64,000 nt of DNA from Capitella teleta (Eukaryota > Annelida > Polychaeta > Capitellidae): assembly GCA_000328365.1 (NCBI GenBank), contig KB301608.1, positions 186,181 through 250,180 on the forward strand. Direction: 5' to 3'. The position numbers and the translations under genes are program-made. Of this stretch, positions 44,673 to 64,000 are shown one piece after another. How positions within the stretch are numbered: the stretch's first letter is position 1; each line of letters begins with the position of its first letter. Under the pieces are notes generated by a model. The model was not told the DNA's origin. It searched no databases and saw nothing but the letters and a program-made list of their open reading frames with translations.

Positions 44673-44968
44673 TTTCATTTCTCGCTTATCATCACGTGCA
44701 TTCTGTGATTTATCACATTCTCAAATATCACATTCCAAGATGATTTACCTACTCAAGTTGTGTGCAATGACTGTTTCAGAAACTTTATTTTTATTCGATC
44801 TTTCTTACTAAATTTGTGAATAAGAGTTTAATCTTGAGGCTTATGATACGGGTGCCTTGGAAAGTGAAATTCCGTCGTTTTTATCTGTTGTCAATTCATT
44901 CTCCACAAAAAGGTTGTGTTTTATTGTTGAATATGTGAAGAAAATATCATTTATTCTTCATGGAAATG

Positions 44969-44974
44969 AATAAA
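44969..44974 (+). terminator. Polyadenylation signal of the SVOP-like gene
   Basis: AATAAA 297 bases after the proposed stop codon, in an AT-rich 3' UTR. Confidence 0.5.
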
Positions 44975-45306
44975 AAAATATTATTTTATTTAAAAAAAAT
45001 TGTACTTAAATTTGTTATCGTTTGGGTTTAATCAGATGGTAATTTGATCAATTGGCAACTACCATATTGGGGAACCATCTCAATTTTTATTTTTTAATAA
45101 TTTTTATTCATCAATGGTTATAATTGTTTTCGGCATACGTATGAATCATGAGAAGAAATGATATGTATTTGTGAAGGCACCACTTCTGCATTAAACAAAT
45201 AATTATCACAGAACAGAAAAAAAAAGACTAAAAAGAGGGGAATAGAGATCAAGAAAGATAAGCAGCTAAAACTTCAACAGATCCATAATATAACATTGCA
45301 CAGTAA

Positions 45307-54563
<9,257 letters not shown>

Positions 54564-55772
54564 CTGGAGAAGAAGGTGAGAGTGTTATATAACGAGTCAA
54601 CTTAGGACATATTCATCAAATATGTATGCAACCTTCAATCTACCAAGTCTGGAATCTTGAGAGTACTCAGGCAGGCAGCCTTGTTTGGGGTTTATCTCTA
54701 TCTAGTTTTGAGCCAAACGATTGCAAAACTCAAGTTGAAGAAGAGTGGCTTCCCATCTGCTTAGACTGGCACAGTAGTACCAACTGGTATCATTATTATA
54801 TAAATAGTTAGTCAAGCAATACGTGTGCTTCTGAATCAACTTGGCCTCCAGCTAGATCTACATGGATGATATTGACCATTTCAGCCCTCTTGCCACTCAC
54901 TGCTAGTAGAAGGACAAGCCACCGAGTGGCGAGTAACTGAGATTTGATCAAGGTGTTGATCCAATGGGAGATGGCTCTAGTCTTGTTCTAAGCCTCTATA
55001 TTGATAATTAGATCATTAAGCATCCCCACAGATTATGGCTATTCATGGATCTAGGATGGCTCGGTCTCAGACATTAAGTGACAAGTCAGTGGTCACACCC
55101 AGTCAATCATCAATGTTAATGTATTGTAGGCTGTGTAAGAGACACACAGGGTATAGTCATTATAGTGACTAGTCTAGTCATCATGGTCACCTGTACAGTA
55201 TTTTGAGTTAGTAAAATATTAAAACAGTATAATTATTGGTTACTAATACTTGTACTAGTAGTACAGCCAGACTGTCACAGTGACCAGTGAGCTGAGTCAC
55301 GACTGACGACTGCTACTACTACTAGCTGAGTGTCAAATAACTGAAATAAGTGAGTGATCGGACCAGAACCCAGATCGAAATCAAGGTGGAAAAACACTTT
55401 GATATAGTGTTAATAAAACATAACCTTGAAATGAGGCATACGAGCCCAAGACAAGTGACAATTCCGATGAGGGAATTAAGCATTCTTCAACATTTCACTG
55501 AGTTGCAGCGATCGAAATGTTCATGCGGATTGGCGATATTGGGGTCAGAGATGGCTGAAAATAGGTCACCGCGAGGCACGTGACCGGTGTGGACCAATGG
55601 CAGCCTTCGAAGCTTTCCGCCTTGTTGTTTCAGCCATTGGTGTCGCCATTTTATCTGCTCCTTTATCAGACCCCGCTCGGAAAGCATTTAGAATTCTGGC
55701 ATTTCTCGCTCGAAATCGTCATTTCCTCATTTCATTTAATGTGATTCGAAGACATTAGGTCATGGTGTGACC
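54564..55772. other. Divergent promoter region of BLTP2 and MED13
   Basis: Must contain the first exon of BLTP2 (minus strand) and the MED13 5' UTR (plus strand). It includes ACT/AGT-rich low-complexity sequence at 55100-55320. A hydrophobic minus-strand stretch near 54960-54900 (LLATRWLVLLLA, donor GTGAGT) is in the wrong phase for the next BLTP2 exon and was not accepted. Confidence 0.45.
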
Positions 55773-58700
55773 ATGAGCCACCCCAGTACCGCCCAGAACG
55801 GCTGTAGCCTTGAGGATTGCCATACCAATCTCTTCGCTCTGGTGAGCAATGGATGTCCAGTGCTTTTTCGATTTTTTTTTTTTGAACCCACTTCTCGCGA
55901 AGTTGTCATTACAATTTGTACTGTGTCTGTTCACATCCTAGCTAATTTCGAAATACAATCTGTTCGGCCATTTAAATGTATTGCATAATGCGCAACTGCG
56001 TTGTTCACGCAACCGTCGCATTTGAAGTTGGAAGGTTTTTGGGTCAAACGCGCCGCCGCCTGCAGTCGACTGGCCATCATGCCGTGTCTACGCTTGCCTT
56101 GACTTCAGCCTCATTTGCACCCATGATTTATTGCCCAATCTATAATGCAAAAGAGTTCCTCTGCATGTTCACAACATTTGACCATTCCTAACGAGTTGTG
56201 TGGAGGTGCAGTAAGCATGTCAATCAAGATATGCCATTCATTTGAGGCTCATACATTCAATGAACTAGGAATCATCTGTAAAATGGTTTTAATGACCTGT
56301 TTCTACCCACACTGCCTTAAAGTTTGCTTGTGTTTCCAACCTATATACATAAACTTATGGGTTTAAATTATCCCCATTAAATAGTCTGTCTTAAATTTGG
56401 AATTTATAAGTCCCCATAGGCCAGTTACATGTTAACTGATCATGTCAGATGTAGTTCAGAACTCAATGGAATAAATTATTAGACTTACATGAGCTTGAAT
56501 CTCAGATATAGGCCCCTTTTTTATATATTTGTATTGTAATATATTGGCTCCATTGTCAAAATGTGTATACAATATCTACAATTTGGTTCTACATAGCATT
56601 GATCAGACTTAATTCACATGTTTGGTAACACAATTGTGTTAATGAAGTAATTCACTGATACTATTACATTTAAATCGGCAGATGTTCTTATGAGCACTCT
56701 TTGATTTATTTTCAGACTGATCTGACCGGGATAAAATGGCGCAAGCTGACTGCATCAGCGTTCCCTGTCGACCCTTTAGATGACCCTGTGCTCGTGTCTT
56801 TCACACGATGCATGCAATCGGACATTTTATGTGCGTGGCGTCGTGTGCCACGCAACAATCCTGGCCCCCTGGTGGAGCTTATGTGCACTAAGGAGCTGTG
56901 GATATTTTGGTATGGAGACGAACCGATCAACTTGCGATCACTTCTCTCCACTGACCTCCAAGGTACGTCATTGCTTAACTTCCCCAACCCCCTCACTCCC
57001 TCTCTCTCTTTTGCAGAATCTGAACAGGGATCTTGGGACAATGGCCTCTACTACGAATGCAGATCCATATTGTTCAAAGCCCTGCACAACTTAATAGAAA
57101 GGTAAAGGGCTCATTATCATTAATTATAAGTGATTAACAAATTTTCGGCAGGTTTCAGGAATTGAATTGTTATTTCTAAGATTTTGCTTCCTTAATTTAT
57201 TTTTTATTTTTTTCTCATATTAATTGATTTGAATTTTGAATTTTATTCACTGTTCATGTATGTATGAAGTGAGTGAAAGTTTTGTTGTGATGCTTCAGGG
57301 TTTGCAGCGTCTGCAGGTACACAATTTTTTCTTGACCTGATTTCTGAGTACCATGAAACGTCCTAAAATGAAGCATTCAATGTCATTGAATTGCACTCCA
57401 GTTAGATATTATGGCTGCCATCCTAACCTGTGTTACTGAAATGTGAATTTATGCAATTATCGCTTCTCCTGGAATCTATTCGTGATGTACACTCTCATCA
57501 TCTGTCACCAAGGTCTTACTTCCTTATTCTTGTCTCCAGGGTAAGGTGAATGTCCTGCTGTCAATTAGAATTGAATTAAAGTCAGTGTGTTTAAATGTCA
57601 GCAGTGCCCACTTTCAATGTCTCCGAGGGCAGAGGATAAGACTAATTTTGAGACACAGGTTGTTCCTCATGTTGCCAGTTAATACCTTAGATTGCATTTT
57701 TGAGTTTGGTGGGTTATGTAATTTATGCCATTCCTAATGAGCTCTGTTAATTGCCCTGTCACTGCTCTGAAGGGGTTGTATGCACTGTGGACAGAGCGGA
57801 ATGAGCCGTGCATGCTTTGTACCCTGGAAACGCTCTCTCTTTCCCCTTGTCATCATTTCTTGGATGGGTGCCAACTTTAAGAGTCGGGGGGGGGGGGAGA
57901 AGTCTTGGGTGCTATGTTGACAGTGTTGGCAGACAGCCAAGGGCTTGTCATGCAATGTCTGATTGTCTTGTCTTTTTTGCAGGTGCCTGTTGTCGCAGCA
58001 TTTTGTGCGTTTGGGAAAATGGTTTGTGCAGCCACATGGCCACACAGGGCCTCTCTCTTTGGCGGAGAAAAGGTAAGCGTTGCATGCCATCACTGCCAGG
58101 TTCTCTTGAACGTCTTGTCTTTCAGCAACCACTTGTCGATCCGATTCTCCTTTTTTCTGCATGGGGAGAGCACTGTCTGTGCCAGCATTGATGTGCGGCA
58201 ACACCCTCCCTTGCGCACCTTGCACCCCAGCCACCTGGTGGTGGCACCACAGACCCCCCACCCTGGCCTGCAGGTTATCCTGGCTCCGTACGGCTTGGCG
58301 GGTACTTTGACTGGGGTCTCGTGCAAGGACACAGAACCTTCCACGCAGCGCATGCTGGATGAGTGGCGCCAATTCTATGTTCTGCAGGAGACCGAGACTT
58401 GTGGTCAAGGAGACAATCGTCTCCCTATGATGGTTGAGGTCGTCGTTGGTAAGTGGCTTGAGTCTTCTTGTGCATCACGCTTGATATGTTTGATTTCAGC
58501 TGGGGTGAGAATGAAGTATCCCAGCTGCTTTGTGCTGGTCTCAGCTGACACAGAAGCTGATTTGATACACATGCATGGCGCTCCCTTCAGCCAGAGCCTG
58601 CAGCAGTCTGCCCCGCAGCAAGCTCCATCTGCTCCCCTGCAGAGCTACGCCACAGGGCCCCCCACCACCTCCCCTGTGACCCCTGGTCCCGGCAGTGTGC

Positions 58701-61700
58701 TTGGCAGCTCTCAGTCAGGTGCTGACTCCAAGGCTCCTCCCCCTCTGCTGGAGTACAATGACGTGTTTGAGCCACTCATGGAGCCTGACGTCGGCAGTGC
58801 CCTGGGTCATCGCCTCTTTGAGAAGGTTTGGCAGGACAGCACCATCACGTGCGGCCTGCACCTGAATATGCGCCAGCAGCAGCAGCAGAACCAGGTTGTG
58901 GAGATAGGAGGAGCCAATGCAGAAGAGCAGGCCTCTTGGGACTATGGTGACCCCATGCAGAAGAACTCATGCATGTGCTCCAGGTAAGAAGGCGCCTCAT
59001 GTGTCTCTCTAATGCTCATAAGTTTGATCTGCAGTCGGACCAAGAACAAGGCGCGCAGTGCAGCCATGGCTGCCTCTCAGCAGAAGTCCAGCTGTCTGTC
59101 TCCCAACATGCCCGGGAAATACAAGTCAGACAAGGAGAAAGCAGAAAAGGAAAAGCATCGCCCTCACTCGCGTGGCCCTCTGTCATTTCACAGAAGGAGT
59201 GCTGTCTACGATGAAATGTTCAGTCATGATGCAGACTTTGTGAACTCGCAGCAGAGCCTGTCCGCTTCCACCCTGAATGCTTCTCCTGGGAGCTTTAAGG
59301 CGTCTCCTGATGCCTCTGGCGCCAACAGCGCACAACAACAACAGCAACAACAGCAGCAACAACAACAGTCGAGTGCGGCTCCTCAACTGCCCAGCACTTT
59401 CTCTACTCCTGCTGCCACTGCTTCTGCTGACTCCCCCCACTCTGGGGGTGCCCCTTCCCCCTTGGCTGCCCCCCAAGTGGCTGGGTCAGCCAATCAGAAC
59501 AACGCTGACATGACCATGCCCACGCTCAGCCCCCACCCCCCCTCCAAGAATGCTGCAGACAAGGAGCCCTCTGACCAGCATGCAGTCATCGCGTCCAGTG
59601 CTCCTGCGAACACTCAGTGTGTGACAGTAGTGTCCAGTGGCCATCCCGCCTCCTCCACCTCCTCCTCCGCCACCTCCTCCTCAGAGGGCAGTCTGGTCAG
59701 TGTGGGCAGCGTGACCCCTTGGCTGGACTCTCAGCTCCTGAAGCACTCTCGGCCGATGGCGTTCAAGCGTCCTGCTCTGCCCATCAATGGCTACGACCAG
59801 GCACACACGGAACTAGTCACTGAGTCATTGTACAACTTCAAGAGTCTGAATGACTGGTCAGTGTAACCTCGTTATGATCTCTTAATCTCACTCTTGTTTG
59901 ACACCCCTGCAGGATGGATCAACCGGTGAAAAAGATTAAACTTGAGTTGGAACACCCATCCCGGCCGTCCTCCAATGGGCTCAACCCATTTGACAACCCT
60001 CCGCTGTCTCACGACAACTCCCCCCTCCCCCAATCTATGCCCCTTGACCCCTATGAGTTCTCAGATGAAAGCTCTTCTAATGCCGGATCTGCGTTTGCTA
60101 ACAAGGCAAACAGGCGTCAGAGCAGGGATGACTCCTTCTCACGACCTTCGCCTTTTGGCATCAAGCAGGTCAGCATTGTTCATATGATTGTAATCTCTTG
60201 ATCAGGGTGTGATCCTGCATACTCTTCTCAATCTCTTCATCATATTGATTGTTTTTAATCCGTTTCTTGCATGATTTTTTATCAGGAGGATGAAATAAGA
60301 CGGCGTTCCGATGGGAGTCTTATCAAAGAGGAATGCAATGGCATAGGTCAGTGACCTGTCTCTCTGTGTCCTTCTCTCTTCTATGTTGTATGTTTGCAGC
60401 TGACATCTCTCCACCTGCTCCAGGATTGAATGGCGCCACCAATGGAATTGGTCCGATGATGCCGGGGGGAAATGCACCCCCAGGCAGCACCACCCCGGGT
60501 GGTTCTACACCCTCAGGGCCCGGGGGTCCTCAGAACAACATCTCAACAAGTCTGACGTCTGAGAGTGGCTTGCGACCGTCCATTACTGACCTGGAGAAGC
60601 TGTTTGACACGGATGAGTCTGAGAGCAGTGATGCTGACTTGGCCACTGCCCCCAGTCCCCCGGGAAAGTCCTCAGATGAGAACAAAGCCTCGTGTGGGGG
60701 CAAGAGCCTGGCCAGCAGCAATGCCCACGGCTCAGGCCCCACCCCCCATGAACTGGCAAAGATGTTCCCCACCCCACCTTCCCTGGAGAACCAGCACAAT
60801 GCTAGCTCTCCTCCTCAGGATGTGAGCAATGGCCCAATGATGCCATCAGGTGACCACTTGGATCATCGGACAATGTTGGTGAAAGAGCCTCACATGCCAC
60901 GCAGCATCCCTCATGCGCATGTGTCAGTGAAGCACCACAGCAGCAATGGCAGCATCACCAGTGCCAGTGTCCAGGCAGAGGTTGCCAAGGCTTCCAAGGA
61001 CTGGTCATTTGTGAACAGGCCCCCCACCGCGTGCATGTTCCTTGGGTCGTCTAAGTACTCTCCCGTGGAGCTCCCTAGTGGACGTCTGGATCCGCTGGCC
61101 TACCCCTTGGGCACCCCCGACACAACCATCTACAAGCCTTCGTGGACGCAGTCCTTCCACCATCAGCACCACCACCACCATGCCATCCCCATCATTGACA
61201 AGCAGCCTCATCCATCGTCCTCTTCTCAGCATCACTCCCAGCAGCAGCAGCAACACCAGCCTCCTCCCTCCTCCTCATCTTCCCTACGCCACTCTCCCCA
61301 CAGCAGCCAATACTTGAATGTGCCATCGATAGACAACCCAGGCAGTGTGTCTGGGGGCAGAGTGCAGGACACGTCGCCTGCCAACGCCTCTTTCCATGGC
61401 ATGGCACGTACACCTCGTACGCCCATGAGCTACGAGTTGCACAGTCCTGCCAGCAATGCGTCCTCTTATCTCAATCAGAACATGAAGTCTGTGGACAATC
61501 ACATGCATACCAGTCAGCTTCCCGAAGTGCATGCGCTCGTAGTGAACATCTACCTGTCGGACTCTCTTCTGAACCTCTTCAAAGACTCAAATTTCAACAG
61601 TTGTCCCATTTGTGTGTGCAACACCAACATCAAGGGCGCTGACATTGGCCTCTATCTGCCTGATCGCAACAATGAGCCTCAGTTCCGCTGCATGTGCGGA

Positions 61701-64000
61701 TTCAGCGCGGCCGTCAATCGCACGTATGGATACAACTCTGGCCTCTTTTATGAGGATGAAGTGGACATCACAGGCATGAAGCATGACCGCTTTGACCGCA
61801 GAAAGGCCAGTCTGTTGGTCTTGGAAGACAAGGAGGAGAAAGAGAAGGCTGCTTTGACGGGGGAGGTCGTGCCCCAGGACGTGATGACGCTGCTGCAAGG
61901 CCAGTTCTCTGCCCTCTACCCCTCTCCTATTGTGCTGCAGACCTTCCACAAGCAGCCGAGCGGTTACACCGCCCAGGACTCAATCAACATGCTGGAAATC
62001 TCTGATGGCTGTGAAGCGGTGTATGCTGTGCTTGAGGTGGGCAGGCAGGCTATGGAGAACTCCAACACCCACCAGCCCCTGAGCGATCCTGTGGCCAGGC
62101 ATCACTGCTTATCCAAGTGGCCTTTCTTCAAAAGTGAGTCTCTTTTTGTTTGCTCTCTCAGTTGCCTTCAGTGCTCTTCTATTTCCGTCTCAGCTGCTGC
62201 CAAAGTTCCCGTTAACTCTCAAGATGTGGTTCGCATGTTGAAGTCACTGCAACCGTTGCTACAAGACGCCATTCAAAAGAAGCGCACTGCACGGGTTTGG
62301 GAGAGCGTGTACACCATCTCTGGGCCTCTCAGCTGGAAGGACTTCCATCTGCTGGCCGGCAGAGGCTCCGAGGAGAGGAGTGAACCCCAGCCCATCCCTG
62401 CGCTGACCGTAAGCAGTGAGAAGGACTCGCTATCTATAGGACACCACGCCATCAAATACTGGGTATTAATTAACTCTTTCTTCTATTTAACTCTATTTCA
62501 TCTCTCTTTTTTTTTTCAGGATAAGATGATGCTAGAGCCTTTCAGCCACAAACGCAATGTTGTTTATGTTGTTGTTGCCCCTGACAACGACTTCCTCTTG
62601 GAGCATGTCAAGCGTTACTTCAGTGAGCTGAGCGCCATGTATGAGCAGTGCCGTCTTGGCAAGCACCAGCCGTTCACCCACCGCCTGCGAGATGGCATCA
62701 TGCGCATTGGCAAGAACGCTGCCAGCAAAGTCAGTGACGAGCCAGTGGCCGACTGGTTCAAGCTAATTGGTGAGTTGTGATCTTCTCCGTTTGCATCACA
62801 TTCATTGTTGGTTCTCGTCAAAGGCAATTCTACTGTTGCCTCCAAACTTCGTCTGTATGCCCAAGTGTGCAGACGTCTGCTCGCTCCTTTCCTCAGTCAG
62901 GAGCTCACAGAGAAAGGGAAGGTGTTTGACCACACGAAGCCTCCACGCACACACTCCTCAACAAAACCAGTGCCCCACAAGGAAGGAGACCCCACGCATG
63001 ACTCAGATGACAGGGGTGACCGACCTGAGGGTCATGAACCCGCCAGTGAGCATGATGTCACAGGCGACATACTCAACTCCAAGAACGATGCTGATGACGT
63101 CCCAGCACTGGTTGTCTACATGGTGGAGCCATTCAGCTATGGTCAGGAGTGGGATGACCTCAAGCGACTCTCAATGCTGGGGATCCTGCGCTGCTACCAT
63201 GACATGATTGCCGGTCTGCCCGCAATGCTCAGGGAAAACACTCAGCTGCAGATTGTTCCCTTGCGGAGTCTCGTTGATGTGCATCGTGAGGGTGCATCAC
63301 AAGCACTGAAGTCGCTCTGTCTGTCTGTGTACTCACAGAGCAGACGCCTTCTCAAGTATTCCATCGCTGGCACATCTCTTACTGGCTTTGGACCAGCTGC
63401 ATCAGCTGAGACTTTGCTAAAGCAAAGGGAGGCTGAGGTAAGATTCCTTCTTCATCTTATTAATTGCAGCATCTGATTTGTCTCTGGAATTTTGCAGAAG
63501 TTTGCTGCGTTCAATCTATACACGCCTCCGTTTATCCTGACCAGAGAGCGCAAGAAACTTCAGCTCACTGAAACTAGTATTGTGGAGAAAACTGAGAAGA
63601 GTGGTGTTCTATTTTGTGGTTACTGTTTGTCTGAGGACCAGCGCTGGTTGCTGGCTTCCTGCATTGACAGTTGTGGCGAACTCCTTGAGACATGCGTCAT
63701 CAATGTGGAGATCCCGAATCGCAACCGCCGCAAGAAGGCTTCTGCGCGGCGTATTGGCCTCAACAAACTGTGGGATTTTATTCTCGGTGTGATCAGTCAG
63801 ACGTCCATGCCATGGCGACTGGTGGTTGGTCGTTTTGGGCGGCTGGGCCATGGAGAGCTGAAGGGTTGGGCCGGACTGCTGAGCAAGAAGAACCTGCACT
63901 TGGCTTGCAGGCATCTCAGGGACACATGCAACATGTGCAATGTGCTCGGTCCGAATGAGATGCCACAGATCACGTCCGCTTGTCTGGTTTCCATGGAGAA
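55773..64000 (+). CDS. MED13: MED13, Mediator kinase-module subunit, C-terminus outside window (14 exons seen)
   Basis: MED13 links the CDK8 kinase module to core Mediator and blocks its contact with RNA polymerase II. Exons 55773-55841, 56716-56962, 57017-57101, 57983-58072, 58126-58448, 58500-58983, 59035-59856, 59913-60168, 60286-60346, 60400-62133, 62194-62462, 62520-62769, 62824-63437 and 63498 to the window end hold one frame for about 1935 codons; human MED13 has 2174 residues. The N-terminal domain shows NGCSLEDCHTNLFAL, LWIFWYGDEP, GLYYECRSILFKALHNLIER, RLGKWFVQP and FSFFLHGEST. A long disordered middle contains Gln and His runs and the conserved MFPTPPSLE. Then come CPICVCNTNIKGADIGLYLP and the Cys-rich MCGFSAA, SGPLSWKDFHLLAGRGSEE, and the Mid and PIWI-like parts (VVYVVVAPDNDFLLEHVKRY, LPAMLRENTQLQIVPL). 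Most introns are 50-60 bp; introns 1 and 3 are about 0.9 kb. It is divergent from BLTP2. Confidence 0.95.

Noticed and set aside
54900-54960. First exon of BLTP2 (LLATRWLVLLLA, donor GTGAGT)
   Set aside because: The phase needed by the next exon would put a stop codon into this stretch.
57734-58408. 224-codon open frame on the minus strand
   Set aside because: It lies antisense to MED13 exons 4 and 5, which have clear homology and splice sites; GC-rich coding sequence often leaves such shadows.
60333-60399. Start of an 815-codon frame (MQWHRSVTC...)
   Set aside because: These first residues come from exon 9 and intron 9 of MED13 read through; the real exon begins at 60400.

Overview
The window is nuclear DNA of an invertebrate animal. 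Its genes are intron-rich, every good protein match is to a conserved metazoan family, and most introns are only about 47 to 62 bp with GT...AG ends. This compact style, mixed with many small DNA transposons, suggests an early-branching animal, most likely a sponge. That placement is inference; no lineage-specific marker proves it. One 50-bp assembly gap (N) lies at 29871-29920.

Layout. 1-4230: an old, broken non-LTR retrotransposon (LINE) on the minus strand, interrupted by a piggyBac-like miniature element. 4231-10000: repeats only (a pogo-like MITE, a tRNA-derived SINE with a CACT tail, a TA-flanked MITE, a direct repeat pair). 10001-12676: HASPIN histone H3 kinase (+, 12 coding exons). 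12765-13190: LINE tail fragment. 14846-16171: cyclophilin A (+, 3 exons). 16400-22090: repeats and small DNA transposons, including a MITE whose empty site survives elsewhere in the window. 22094-25263: RABGEF1/Rabex-5 (+, 6 exons). 25512-28729: RPUSD4-type mitochondrial pseudouridine synthase (-, 12 exons, very long N-terminal extension), convergent with RABGEF1 with 248 bp between stop codons. 29254-29870: 171-bp tandem repeats running into the gap. 30-35 kb: repeats and hairpins. 35595-37285: an unfamiliar 8-exon gene on the minus strand. 38500-44672: an SVOP-like transporter (+) with two apparent first exons and a duplicated, probably mutually exclusive exon. 45307-54563: BLTP2 (KIAA0100/Hobbit) bridge-like lipid transfer protein (-, many exons). 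55773-64000: MED13 of the Mediator kinase module (+, cut by the window end).

The genes are housekeeping or cell-biological (mitotic kinase, prolyl isomerase, endosomal Rab5 exchange factor, mitochondrial RNA modification, vesicle transporter, lipid transfer, transcription) and do not form one pathway. The most interesting signals are the isoform architecture of the SVOP-like gene, a three-copy structured motif of about 60 bp, the unfamiliar 8-exon gene, the repeat-built N-terminus of RPUSD4, and the nested transposon insertions. Exon borders were read by eye from splice sites, frame continuity and remembered family sequences; no search was run.
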